Positions 1 to 5,258 of a stretch of DNA of 6,734 nucleotides are shown here, one piece after another. The position numbers were made by a program, and so were the translations under genes. The notes beneath the pieces were generated by a model. That model did no database searches. It saw only the letters and a program-made list of their open reading frames with translations, and was not told where the DNA came from. The stretch comes from Syntrophaceae bacterium (GTDB lineage: Bacteria; Desulfobacterota; Syntrophia; Syntrophales; UBA2185): the NCBI GenBank assembly GCA_017885225.1, contig JAFNGM010000270.1:270-7003 (forward strand), written 5' to 3'. How positions within the stretch are numbered: the first letter of the stretch is position 1; every line of letters begins with the position of its first letter.

Positions 1-1145
1 CCTGTCGGCGCCCCCGTTACAAAGCGACCCACCGCCATGAGGCTGCTGAGGAGAGCGTACTGGGTGGCCGTGAACTTTTTGTTGCATAACCCCATGAGGA
101 AGGCCGTATACGCTGCTGTCCCCATGCCTCCGCAGAAGTTCTCCGTCCCCACTACAAAGCCCAGGGCCCAAAGCTCCCGGCCTGTAAATTCAAGAATCGC
201 AAAAACCAGTGTGGAAATTCCCTGGAGCACACCAAAAACGAAGAGAGACCACTTGAGTGGCCACCTGGACATTATGGCACCGCCCATGAGAGCCCCCGCA
301 ATCGTCGCTGCCATTCCGAAACCCTTGTAAATTGTTCCCAACTCTGTCCCGGAAAAGCCAATATGTCCCAGGATATACGGCGTCGCCATCTGGGCGGCAG
401 CGATGTCTCCGATCTTGTAAAGAATAATGAAAAGAAGAATCTCGAGAGCCCCCGGACGCCGCAAGAATTCCATAAGAGGGACCACCGCCGCCTCGTAGAG
501 ACTCTTCGGGGGTTCGACTCCCCTGCCTGCGTGATGTGTCTTCAGCGGCTCCGGGGCGGCAAGCGTGGCGATACAACCGATAGCCATAAAGAGTCCCATG
601 ATCACATAGACCATCTTCCAGGACAGATGATCGGACAGGATAAGCGCCAGGGCGCCACTTATGAGAATGGCAATCCGGTATCCCATGATCCATACACCGA
701 CACCCGCTCCCCTCTCTTCCGGATTCAGGTATTCCGCTCGATAGGCATCAAGGACAATATCCTGGCTCGCGCTGAAAAACGCCAGGCTAAGCGCCACCGC
801 GGCGATAAGAAGAGGAGTATTCGCGGGATTGAAGAAGCCCATGGCGGAAATCGTAAGGATGAGCGCCAGTTGTGTGATAATCATCCACCCCCGTCTTCTC
901 CCCAAAAACGGCGGTACGAATCTATCCATCAAGGGCGACCATAGAAACTTGAAAGCATAGGGTAACCCGACAAGAGAGAACAATCCTATGGTCTTAATAT
1001 CTACTCCTTCTTTGACCATCCACGCGGAAAGAGTAGAACCGGTGAGCGCCAGGGGCATTCCCGACGCGAAGCCAAGGAAGAACATGAGGGGCATTTTCCC
1101 GCTGAGATAGATTGTAAACACACGGAAGGGATTTTTTCCCATCAT
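1..1145 (-). CDS. ampG: AmpG-family muropeptide permease (MFS), 3' end missing
   Basis: This is an inner-membrane transporter that imports GlcNAc-1,6-anhydroMurNAc peptides released during cell-wall turnover. Reading the minus strand from ATG at 1145 gives 381 codons with no stop before the left edge, so the C-terminus lies outside. The protein is very hydrophobic. It carries an MFS loop motif, WSPLMDRF...LGRRRGW (about residues 69-87). It also has the AmpG signature SASQDIVLDAYR (125-136), followed by NPEERGAG and GYR, and the late segment LCNKKFTATQYALLSSLMAVGR (about 353-374), both closely resembling E. coli AmpG as I remember it. E. coli AmpG is about 490 residues and other family members about 420, so the last membrane segments are missing. 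The start directly abuts the TGA (1146-1148) of the upstream hydrolase gene, with two tandem ATGs and only a weak AGAG upstream, which implies translational coupling. The family call is confident; substrate details are inferred from the family. Confidence 0.9.
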   Translation of the reverse strand, partial: MMGKNPFRVFTIYLSGKMPLMFFLGFASGMPLALTGSTLSAWMVKEGVDIKTIGLFSLVGLPYAFKFLWSPLMDRFVPPFLGRRRGWMIITQLALILTISAMGFFNPANTPLLIAAVALSLAFFSASQDIVLDAYRAEYLNPEERGAGVGVWIMGYRIAILISGALALILSDHLSWKMVYVIMGLFMAIGCIATLAAPEPLKTHHAGRGVEPPKSLYEAAVVPLMEFLRRPGALEILLFIILYKIGDIAAAQMATPYILGHIGFSGTELGTIYKGFGMAATIAGALMGGAIMSRWPLKWSLFVFGVLQGISTLVFAILEFTGRELWALGFVVGTENFCGGMGTAAYTAFLMGLCNKKFTATQYALLSSLMAVGRFVTGAPT

Positions 1146-1937
1146 TCAAATTCTCTGTTGCGCTGCCTCTATCAGGGCCCGGAAAATGTTCCGATGCGCC
1201 TCTTCTTCCTGCAATTGCTCCGGATGCCACTGTACACCCAGCACGAATCTTCCGGACCGCGCCCAGGGAGAATCAAGGGATGGTTCGATCGCTTCAATGA
1301 CACCGTCCGCCGACCAGGCAGACGCCCGCAAGGAGCGGCCTATCTTAAGAGGATGCACAGACTGATGATGCGTTGAATTTACCATAAGCATAGTGTTCGG
1401 AGGAATTTGTAATGTTCGCTCGATAACGCTCCCGGCCCCCAGACGGACGGGGTGACGAAAATCCCGATTCTGCTCCTCGTTTCGCTCTTTTTTCGCATGC
1501 GGCAGAGGCGGACAATCTGCAGGAACATCCCATTCCGTCGCGATATCCTGTACCAGGGCGCCACCCTGGGCGATACTGAGAAGCTGATGGCCTCCACAGA
1601 TGCCAAGTACGGGCATCGTATTTTCCTGCAATACGAGCTTTGCCAACTCCAGATCAAATCGGTCGCGTCGTTCATGCATCAGTTCATTCTCCGGCTGCGC
1701 GTGTCCGCCATAGTGTCCCGGCCGGTAATCATCACCGCCGATAAGCACGATACCATCTAATAATGAGATCGATTCCCTGAGGAACGCCATATCTGGAATG
1801 GGAGGTACGCAGAGAGGCAAGCCCCCGGCGCCGTCTACTGCATCAACGTAACCAAGAGGCACGAGAAGTCCGTACTTTTCATATTTATCTATAAGCTCCA
1901 TCGACATGTTAAGTCCAATGACCGGCCTTTTTGCCAT
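1146..1937 (-). CDS. Class I glutamine amidotransferase-like gamma-glutamyl hydrolase (peptidase C26, PuuD-like)
   Basis: This 263-residue soluble protein has no signal peptide and has the length and motif order of the PuuD/peptidase C26 family. These enzymes hydrolyse gamma-glutamyl amide bonds with a Cys-His-Glu triad. The nucleophile elbow is LGICGGHQLL with Cys114. A glycine follows the Cys where the PuuD group usually has arginine, although other class I amidotransferases tolerate different residues there. The VNSTHHQSV block lies at 186-194 and the WHPE block supplies His238 and Glu240. DGIVLIGGDDYRPG (61-74) matches the family's oxyanion-side loop. The gene is first in an apparent two-gene operon with ampG, behind a strong promoter at 1987-2015. 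The AGGAGG Shine-Dalgarno is about 14 nt from the ATG, rather far, but there is no in-frame alternative start between them. Physiological substrates of the family include gamma-glutamyl-GABA. Next to ampG, a gamma-D-glutamyl muropeptide bond is a plausible but unproven target. Confidence 0.88.
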   Translation of the reverse strand: MAKRPVIGLNMSMELIDKYEKYGLLVPLGYVDAVDGAGGLPLCVPPIPDMAFLRESISLLDGIVLIGGDDYRPGHYGGHAQPENELMHERRDRFDLELAKLVLQENTMPVLGICGGHQLLSIAQGGALVQDIATEWDVPADCPPLPHAKKERNEEQNRDFRHPVRLGAGSVIERTLQIPPNTMLMVNSTHHQSVHPLKIGRSLRASAWSADGVIEAIEPSLDSPWARSGRFVLGVQWHPEQLQEEEAHRNIFRALIEAAQQRI

Positions 1938-1986
1938 ACGCCGCGACGCTCCCTCCTGTGCTACAGAATTTTAATGATATTGCGCC

Positions 1987-2015
1987 ACTATAGGAGAAAT
2001 GCGCGTGCGTGTCAA
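1987..2015 (-). promoter_or_regulatory. Sigma70-type promoter for the C26 hydrolase-ampG operon
   Basis: On the minus strand the sequence reads TTGACA (2015-2010), a 17-nt spacer, then TATAGT (1992-1987). This is a consensus -35 box, optimal spacing and a five-of-six -10 box. Transcription would begin near 1980 and give a leader of about 43 nt before the ATG at 1937. The -35 box is part of a 9-bp inverted repeat shared with the oppositely directed promoter at 2052-2080. Confidence 0.75.
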
Positions 2016-2060
2016 CAGTCCCTGTGTAATCTTTTTCAAAGCTCTTTCCCTTTGACACGC
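2007..2060. repeat. Inverted repeat formed by the two divergent -35 regions
   Basis: GCGTGTCAA at 2007-2015 and TTGACACGC at 2052-2060 are exact reverse complements separated by 36 nt. Each arm contains the -35 box (TTGACA) of one divergent promoter plus three more shared bases (CGC) on its downstream side. The symmetry can be explained by two strong promoters. The identity beyond the hexamer could also mark a regulator-binding half-site. The spacer 2016-2051 is moderately AT-rich, with a run of T near its middle. Confidence 0.6.
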
Positions 2061-2080
2061 GGATGCCTTTCCCTTATACT
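2052..2080 (+). promoter_or_regulatory. Sigma70-type promoter for the ferredoxin-fba-queDEC operon
   Basis: TTGACA at 2052-2057, a 17-nt spacer and TATACT at 2075-2080 form a near-perfect vegetative promoter on the plus strand. The predicted start is around 2087, giving a 5' leader of about 130 nt before the ferredoxin ATG at 2217. It is the only strong promoter I can see ahead of the five co-directional genes. Confidence 0.75.
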
Positions 2081-2086
2081 CAAAAC

Positions 2087-2216
2087 AGTTCGCGTTGAAA
2101 ACATAGCGTTCATCTTCAGGACGCAGCAGGAACATGAGATCATAAACCTTGGAACCCTCGAATCCTTTTTTCGGCTCAATGAAAAAAGTACCAAAAATGA
2201 AAGAAAGGAGCATGCT
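2087..2216 (+). promoter_or_regulatory. Long untranslated leader of the ferredoxin-led operon, with possible RNA hairpins
   Basis: The leader is the stretch between the predicted transcription start and the ferredoxin ATG. Two possible stem-loops are visible. At 2106-2124, GCGTTC pairs with GGACGC (one G-U) around a 7-nt loop. At 2166-2187, TTTTTTC pairs with GAAAAAA around an 8-nt loop, which is weak because it is almost all A-U. The stretch 2151-2170 resembles one upstream of queD (3391-3410). I could not match the leader to a preQ1 riboswitch or another RNA class I know. It ends in the ribosome binding site AAAGGAG at 2204-2210. Confidence 0.35.
2204..2210 (+). promoter_or_regulatory. Ribosome binding site that fixes the ferredoxin start
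   Basis: AAAGGAG sits 6 nt before the ATG at 2217. It shows that translation begins there and not at the in-frame ATG at 1974, which lies upstream of the promoter and so would not be on this transcript. A nearer ATG at 2212 is in another frame and meets a stop after two codons. Confidence 0.85.
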
Positions 2217-2408
2217 ATGAAAGTCAGTATTGACAAGGAGCTATGCACAGGATGTGGATTATGCGCGGAAAGCGTCCCCGATGTTTTTGAAATGTCGGAT
2301 GACGATATCGCCGTCGTAAAAATAAAGACCGTAAAAGACGCGTTGGTTGATCAGGTAAGAGAAGCGTCAGAGGACTGCCCTGCGGAGGCAATAATTTTAG
2401 AAGAGTGA
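2217..2408 (+). CDS. Small single-cluster [4Fe-4S] ferredoxin
   Basis: This is a 63-residue cytoplasmic electron carrier. The cluster motif is C10-T-G-C13-G-L-C16 with a remote ligand in DCP (Cys54-Pro55). That is the arrangement of monocluster ferredoxins of the Desulfovibrio/Thermotoga type. The second four-cysteine motif of clostridial 2[4Fe-4S] ferredoxins is absent, although PDVF (21-24) and PAEAI (55-59) are typical of the fold. The protein is acidic (DKE, EMSDDDD-like stretch, LEE end), as expected for ferredoxins. Cys13 occupies the second cluster position, so a full [4Fe-4S] cluster is possible; in some relatives this site converts reversibly to [3Fe-4S]. It is the first gene of the operon and its stop lies 6 nt before the aldolase start. 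Its partner enzyme is unknown; QueE, three genes downstream, is one candidate. Confidence 0.9.
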   Translation: MKVSIDKELCTGCGLCAESVPDVFEMSDDDIAVVKIKTVKDALVDQVREASEDCPAEAIILEE

Positions 2409-2414
2409 GATATT

Positions 2415-3386
2415 ATGGTACATTATAAAGAATTGGGATTGGTGAATACGGGGGAACTTTTCCCAAAAGCCATGCGTGGAGGCTATGCCATACCGGCGTT
2501 TAATTTCAATAACCTGGAACAACTGCAGGCGATCCTCGCCGCAAGTGTGGAAACGGAATCGCCGGTCATTTTGCAGGTTTCGAAAGGAGCACGCCAGTAC
2601 GCGAACCAGACGCTGTTGCAATATCTGGCGCAAGGCGCGGTAGACGTTGCCGCACAAATGGGATGCGCAGTTCCCATCGTCCTCCATCTCGATCACGGAG
2701 ATTCGTTTGAATTAGCGAAATCCTGCATCGAAACAGGTTTCTCTTCGGTGATGATTGACGGTTCACACCTTCCCTATGAGGAAAACATCGCGCTCACTAA
2801 AAAGGTGGTCGATTTTTCCCACGCCTATGATGTGAGTGTGGAAGGGGAATTAGGCGTCCTTGCGGGGGTGGAAGACGAAATTGCTTCCCTCCATAGCCAT
2901 TACACGAAACCGGAGGAAGTGGAAGACTTCGTCACACACACAGGCGTTGACTCCCTCGCAATTTCCATTGGGACCTCCCATGGAGCGTTTAAATTCAAAG
3001 TCAGGCCCGGCGAAACCCCTCCACCGCTCCGCTTTGACATTCTGGAAGAGGTGGAAAAAAGGATTCCGGGATTCCCCATAGTTTTGCACGGCGCCTCATC
3101 CGTACCGCAGGACATTGTCGATGAAATAAATAAATATGGGGGCTGGCTGGAAAATACCGCAGGGATTCCTGAAGAACAGCTGCGGCGGGCGGCACAATCG
3201 GCCGTGTGCAAAATCAATATCGATTCCGACGGCAGGCTCGCGGTGACTGCGGCGATAAGAAAAGTTTTCCACGAAAACCCCGAAGAATTTGACCCGAGAA
3301 AATATTTAGGACCCGCCCGTGAGGCATTGAAAAAACTGTACACACATAAAATCGTCAATGTCTTGGGAAGCAACGGCAAGGCTTGA
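2415..3386 (+). CDS. fba: Class II (zinc-dependent) fructose-bisphosphate aldolase
   Basis: The enzyme catalyses reversible cleavage of fructose 1,6-bisphosphate to dihydroxyacetone phosphate and glyceraldehyde 3-phosphate in the cytoplasm. It has 323 residues, within the class IIB range. Visible motifs are GYAIPAFNFNN (23-33), HLDHGD (91-96, with catalytic Asp93 and zinc ligand His94), GFSSVMIDGSHLPYEEN (108-124), VEGELG (142-147), GTSHGAFKF (186-194, zinc His189), VLHGASSVP (223-231, zinc His225) and KINIDSDGRLA (266-276). The NIDSD-R form of the last block favours fructose bisphosphate over tagatose bisphosphate aldolases (GatY/KbaY), which usually carry NVATELK there. A glycine stands where leucine is common in IDTDLR-type motifs. 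The GAGTGAG ribosome site overlaps the ferredoxin stop and the gap is only 6 nt, so the two genes are probably co-transcribed and coupled. A metabolic link to the que genes is not obvious. Confidence 0.92.
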   Translation: MVHYKELGLVNTGELFPKAMRGGYAIPAFNFNNLEQLQAILAASVETESPVILQVSKGARQYANQTLLQYLAQGAVDVAAQMGCAVPIVLHLDHGDSFELAKSCIETGFSSVMIDGSHLPYEENIALTKKVVDFSHAYDVSVEGELGVLAGVEDEIASLHSHYTKPEEVEDFVTHTGVDSLAISIGTSHGAFKFKVRPGETPPPLRFDILEEVEKRIPGFPIVLHGASSVPQDIVDEINKYGGWLENTAGIPEEQLRRAAQSAVCKINIDSDGRLAVTAAIRKVFHENPEEFDPRKYLGPAREALKKLYTHKIVNVLGSNGKA

Positions 3387-3446
3387 CCGCTGAATCCTCG
3401 AACCCTTTTTAAAACCAATGAGGAATGATTCCGGGAAGGAAATAGT

Positions 3447-3827
3447 ATGCCGGGAGTTTTTGAAATTTGTGTAGAAGCCCAATTTTCAGCCGCCCATTCT
3501 CTCTCCGGTTATGATGGCGACTGCAGGCATGTGCACGGACATAACTGGACTGTTGAGGTTTTTGTAAAGTGCCGTGAATTGAACGATATCGGCATAGGCA
3601 TCGACTTTAGAAACATAAAGCAGGCCATCAGGGACGTCATTAAAAACATCGACCATTCCTATCTGAATGAACATCCGGAGTTTAAAGAGAGTAATCCTTC
3701 CTCGGAAAACATCGCCCGATTTTTATACCTGAATCTAAGAGAAAAAATTAATTCGGACGCCGCGATGGTTTCGAAGGTAAAGGTCTCGGAAACCAGAAGC
3801 TCAGGGGTGTATTACTGGGAGGAATAA
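3447..3827 (+). CDS. queD: 6-carboxy-5,6,7,8-tetrahydropterin synthase QueD
   Basis: QueD converts 7,8-dihydroneopterin triphosphate to 6-carboxy-tetrahydropterin, the second step of preQ0/queuosine synthesis. The 126-residue protein belongs to the PTPS/QueD fold and has the expected length. FSAAHSL carries zinc ligand His17. CRHVHGHNW carries the proposed catalytic Cys26 and zinc ligands His30 and His32. IDHSYLNE holds catalytic His70 and VSETRSSG holds the pterin-binding Glu115. The C-x3-HGH spacing is that of QueD, which favours QueD over eukaryotic-type PTPS. The start is supported by GGAAGGA about 6-8 nt upstream. The gene follows fba after a 60-nt gap without a terminator, and its TAA directly abuts the queE GTG. 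Confidence 0.95.
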   Translation: MPGVFEICVEAQFSAAHSLSGYDGDCRHVHGHNWTVEVFVKCRELNDIGIGIDFRNIKQAIRDVIKNIDHSYLNEHPEFKESNPSSENIARFLYLNLREKINSDAAMVSKVKVSETRSSGVYYWEE

Positions 3828-4472
3828 GTGCTGCGGGTAAATGAGATTTTCTACTCTATTCAGGGAGAATCTTCCTATGCCGGGCGGCCCTGTGTGTTTG
3901 TGAGATTGACGGGCTGCAATCTCCGCTGTGCATACTGCGACACACCCTATGCGTACGATGAAGGCCAATACCTGAACATTGACGAGATCATTGAACAGGT
4001 GGCATCATACCGCTGCAGATTAGTCGAAATTACGGGAGGAGAGCCACTTCTTCAGAAGGAAACGCCTCATCTCATACAGCGGCTGCTTGATAAAAATTTT
4101 GAGCTCCTGTTGGAAACAAACGGCAGCCTTGATATAAGCCGGACTGACGGGCGCTGCGTGAAGATTGTCGATATCAAATGCCCCTCCAGCGGTGAGGAGA
4201 AAAAAAATGATCTTGAAAATCTGAAGAGACTCTCCGCAAAAGACGAAATCAAATTCGTTATTGGAAACAGGAAAGACTATCTCTATGCGAAAAGAATTAT
4301 GTCCCGGGCGAAGAGAGATAATCCGGGAATGAAGCCTCCCCTTTTTTCCCCGATTTACGGAGGAATTGATCCTCAAGTACTGGCAGAATGGATATTGGCG
4401 GATCACCTCGAGGTAAGAATAAATATGCAGCTTCATAAAATTATCTGGGGGGCGGATGCAAAAGGTGTCTGA
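3828..4472 (+). CDS. queE: 7-carboxy-7-deazaguanine synthase QueE (radical SAM)
   Basis: QueE is a radical S-adenosylmethionine enzyme that rearranges 6-carboxy-tetrahydropterin to 7-carboxy-7-deazaguanine. The 214-residue protein has the cluster motif C30-NLR-C34-AY-C37, which binds the [4Fe-4S] cluster and SAM. The N-terminal [16 protein letters not shown] block (6-21) is the QueE hallmark for substrate binding. The SAM-binding motif is TGGEPLL (69-75). ETNGS (96-100), DIKCPSSGE (115-123) and the terminal QLHKIIWGA (201-209) are all family-typical. The start is GTG at 3828, immediately after the queD TAA, with GGGAGGA inside the end of queD serving as ribosome site. The enzyme needs a one-electron donor, and the operon's ferredoxin is a possible but unproven source. 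The end overlaps queC by 17 nt. Confidence 0.95.
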   Translation: MLRVNEIFYSIQGESSYAGRPCVFVRLTGCNLRCAYCDTPYAYDEGQYLNIDEIIEQVASYRCRLVEITGGEPLLQKETPHLIQRLLDKNFELLLETNGSLDISRTDGRCVKIVDIKCPSSGEEKKNDLENLKRLSAKDEIKFVIGNRKDYLYAKRIMSRAKRDNPGMKPPLFSPIYGGIDPQVLAEWILADHLEVRINMQLHKIIWGADAKGV

Positions 4473-5169
4473 GAGAGCCCATCACCGTAAATCCGTCGTT
4501 CTTTCGAGCGGCGGAGTCGACTCCACGACGGTTATGGCCATCGCAAAAGCGGAAGGGTACGAGATCTACAGTCTGAGCTTCCGTTACGGACAGCGTCATA
4601 GCGTGGAAGTTGCCGCGGCGGAAAAAGTCGCTGCATTCTTTGGGGCCATGAAACATCTGGTCCTCGATATCGATTTGAGAATAATGGGCGCCTCGGCCTT
4701 GACCGACGAGATAGAAGTACCGAAAGGCCGCGATGAACGCTCAATGAACACGGGCATACCCGTAACCTACGTTCCGGCGCGAAATACCATTTTCCTCTCA
4801 TATGCCCTTGCATGGGCGGAGGTTTTGGGGGCATCGGATATATTCATCGGGGTGAACGCGGTCGATTACAGCGGCTATCCCGACTGTCGGCCGGAATACA
4901 TCGCCGCCTTCGAGGAGATGGCAAACCTCGCTACCAAGGCTGGTGTCGAAGGCAAGACAAGGATCAGGATAAGGACGCCTGTCATCCATATGACAAAAGC
5001 TGAAATTATTGGGCGCGGAATAGCGCTGGGCGTGGACTACGGTATGACACACAGTTGCTATGATCCTGCGGCTGATGGGAAAGCCTGCGGGCTATGTGAC
5101 AGCTGCCTTTTGAGAAAAAGAGGATTCAGAGAAGCGGGGATTGAAGATCCGGCACAATATATGGGCTGA
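4456..5169 (+). CDS. queC: 7-cyano-7-deazaguanine (preQ0) synthase QueC
   Basis: QueC is an ATP-dependent enzyme that converts 7-carboxy-7-deazaguanine to preQ0 using ammonia. It has 237 residues. The PP-loop pyrophosphatase motif SGGVDST is at 18-24. [11 protein letters not shown] (41-51), [16 protein letters not shown] (107-122) and [16 protein letters not shown] (132-147) are signature QueC blocks. Four cysteines near the end (201, 211, 214, 217; HSCYDP...CGLCDSC) form the structural zinc site. The first ~12 residues are a poorly conserved basic tail, but the ATG at 4456 has a GGGGGGCGG stretch just upstream and no better start precedes the PP-loop. It overlaps queE by 17 nt and is the last gene of the run, followed by a hairpin terminator at 5192-5240. 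Confidence 0.95.
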   Translation: MQKVSERAHHRKSVVLSSGGVDSTTVMAIAKAEGYEIYSLSFRYGQRHSVEVAAAEKVAAFFGAMKHLVLDIDLRIMGASALTDEIEVPKGRDERSMNTGIPVTYVPARNTIFLSYALAWAEVLGASDIFIGVNAVDYSGYPDCRPEYIAAFEEMANLATKAGVEGKTRIRIRTPVIHMTKAEIIGRGIALGVDYGMTHSCYDPAADGKACGLCDSCLLRKRGFREAGIEDPAQYMG

Positions 5170-5191
5170 ATATGGATACTGCCATCATTGC

Positions 5192-5240
5192 GGGGAAAAG
5201 AAAAGCCATGGATTTTTAGGCCATGGCTTTTCCTCTTCTC
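5192..5240. terminator. Bidirectional intrinsic terminator between convergent queC and fadA
   Basis: Arms 5200-5211 and 5221-5232 are a perfect 12-bp inverted repeat around a 9-nt loop. The pairing continues imperfectly to 5192 and 5240. The core is GCCATGG/CCATGGC. It is flanked by A-rich sequence on the left and CTTTTCCTCTT on the right, so a T-rich tail follows the stem on either strand (CTTTTCTTTT when read leftward). The position between two convergent stop codons (5169 and 5259) fits termination of both operons. The tails contain interrupting C residues, so efficiency is uncertain. Confidence 0.8.
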
Positions 5241-5258
5241 ACCTTGGTAACCGGATTT

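Noticed and set aside
363..944. A 193-codon plus-strand open frame, and a 167-codon frame at 190-693 on the minus strand, that look like candidate genes
   Set aside because: Both are out-of-frame shadows of ampG. The true minus-strand frame runs unbroken from 1145 to the left edge and matches the AmpG family throughout. The shadow proteins are basic, rich in Arg/His and show no recognisable motif.
2151..2171. tRNA-like 3' end (T-arm resemblance, CTCGAATCC followed by a T run)
   Set aside because: There is no matching acceptor stem, anticodon arm or complete T stem upstream, so this is a short chance resemblance.
1974..2216. N-terminal extension of the ferredoxin from an in-frame ATG at 1974 (144 residues)
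   Set aside because: The extension would begin upstream of the promoter at 2052-2080. The AAAGGAG site and the normal ferredoxin N-terminus both place the start at 2217.
2087..2216. preQ1 riboswitch ahead of the que operon
   Set aside because: I could not align the leader to any preQ1 riboswitch class, and the first genes downstream are ferredoxin and fba, not que genes. A covariance-model search would settle it.
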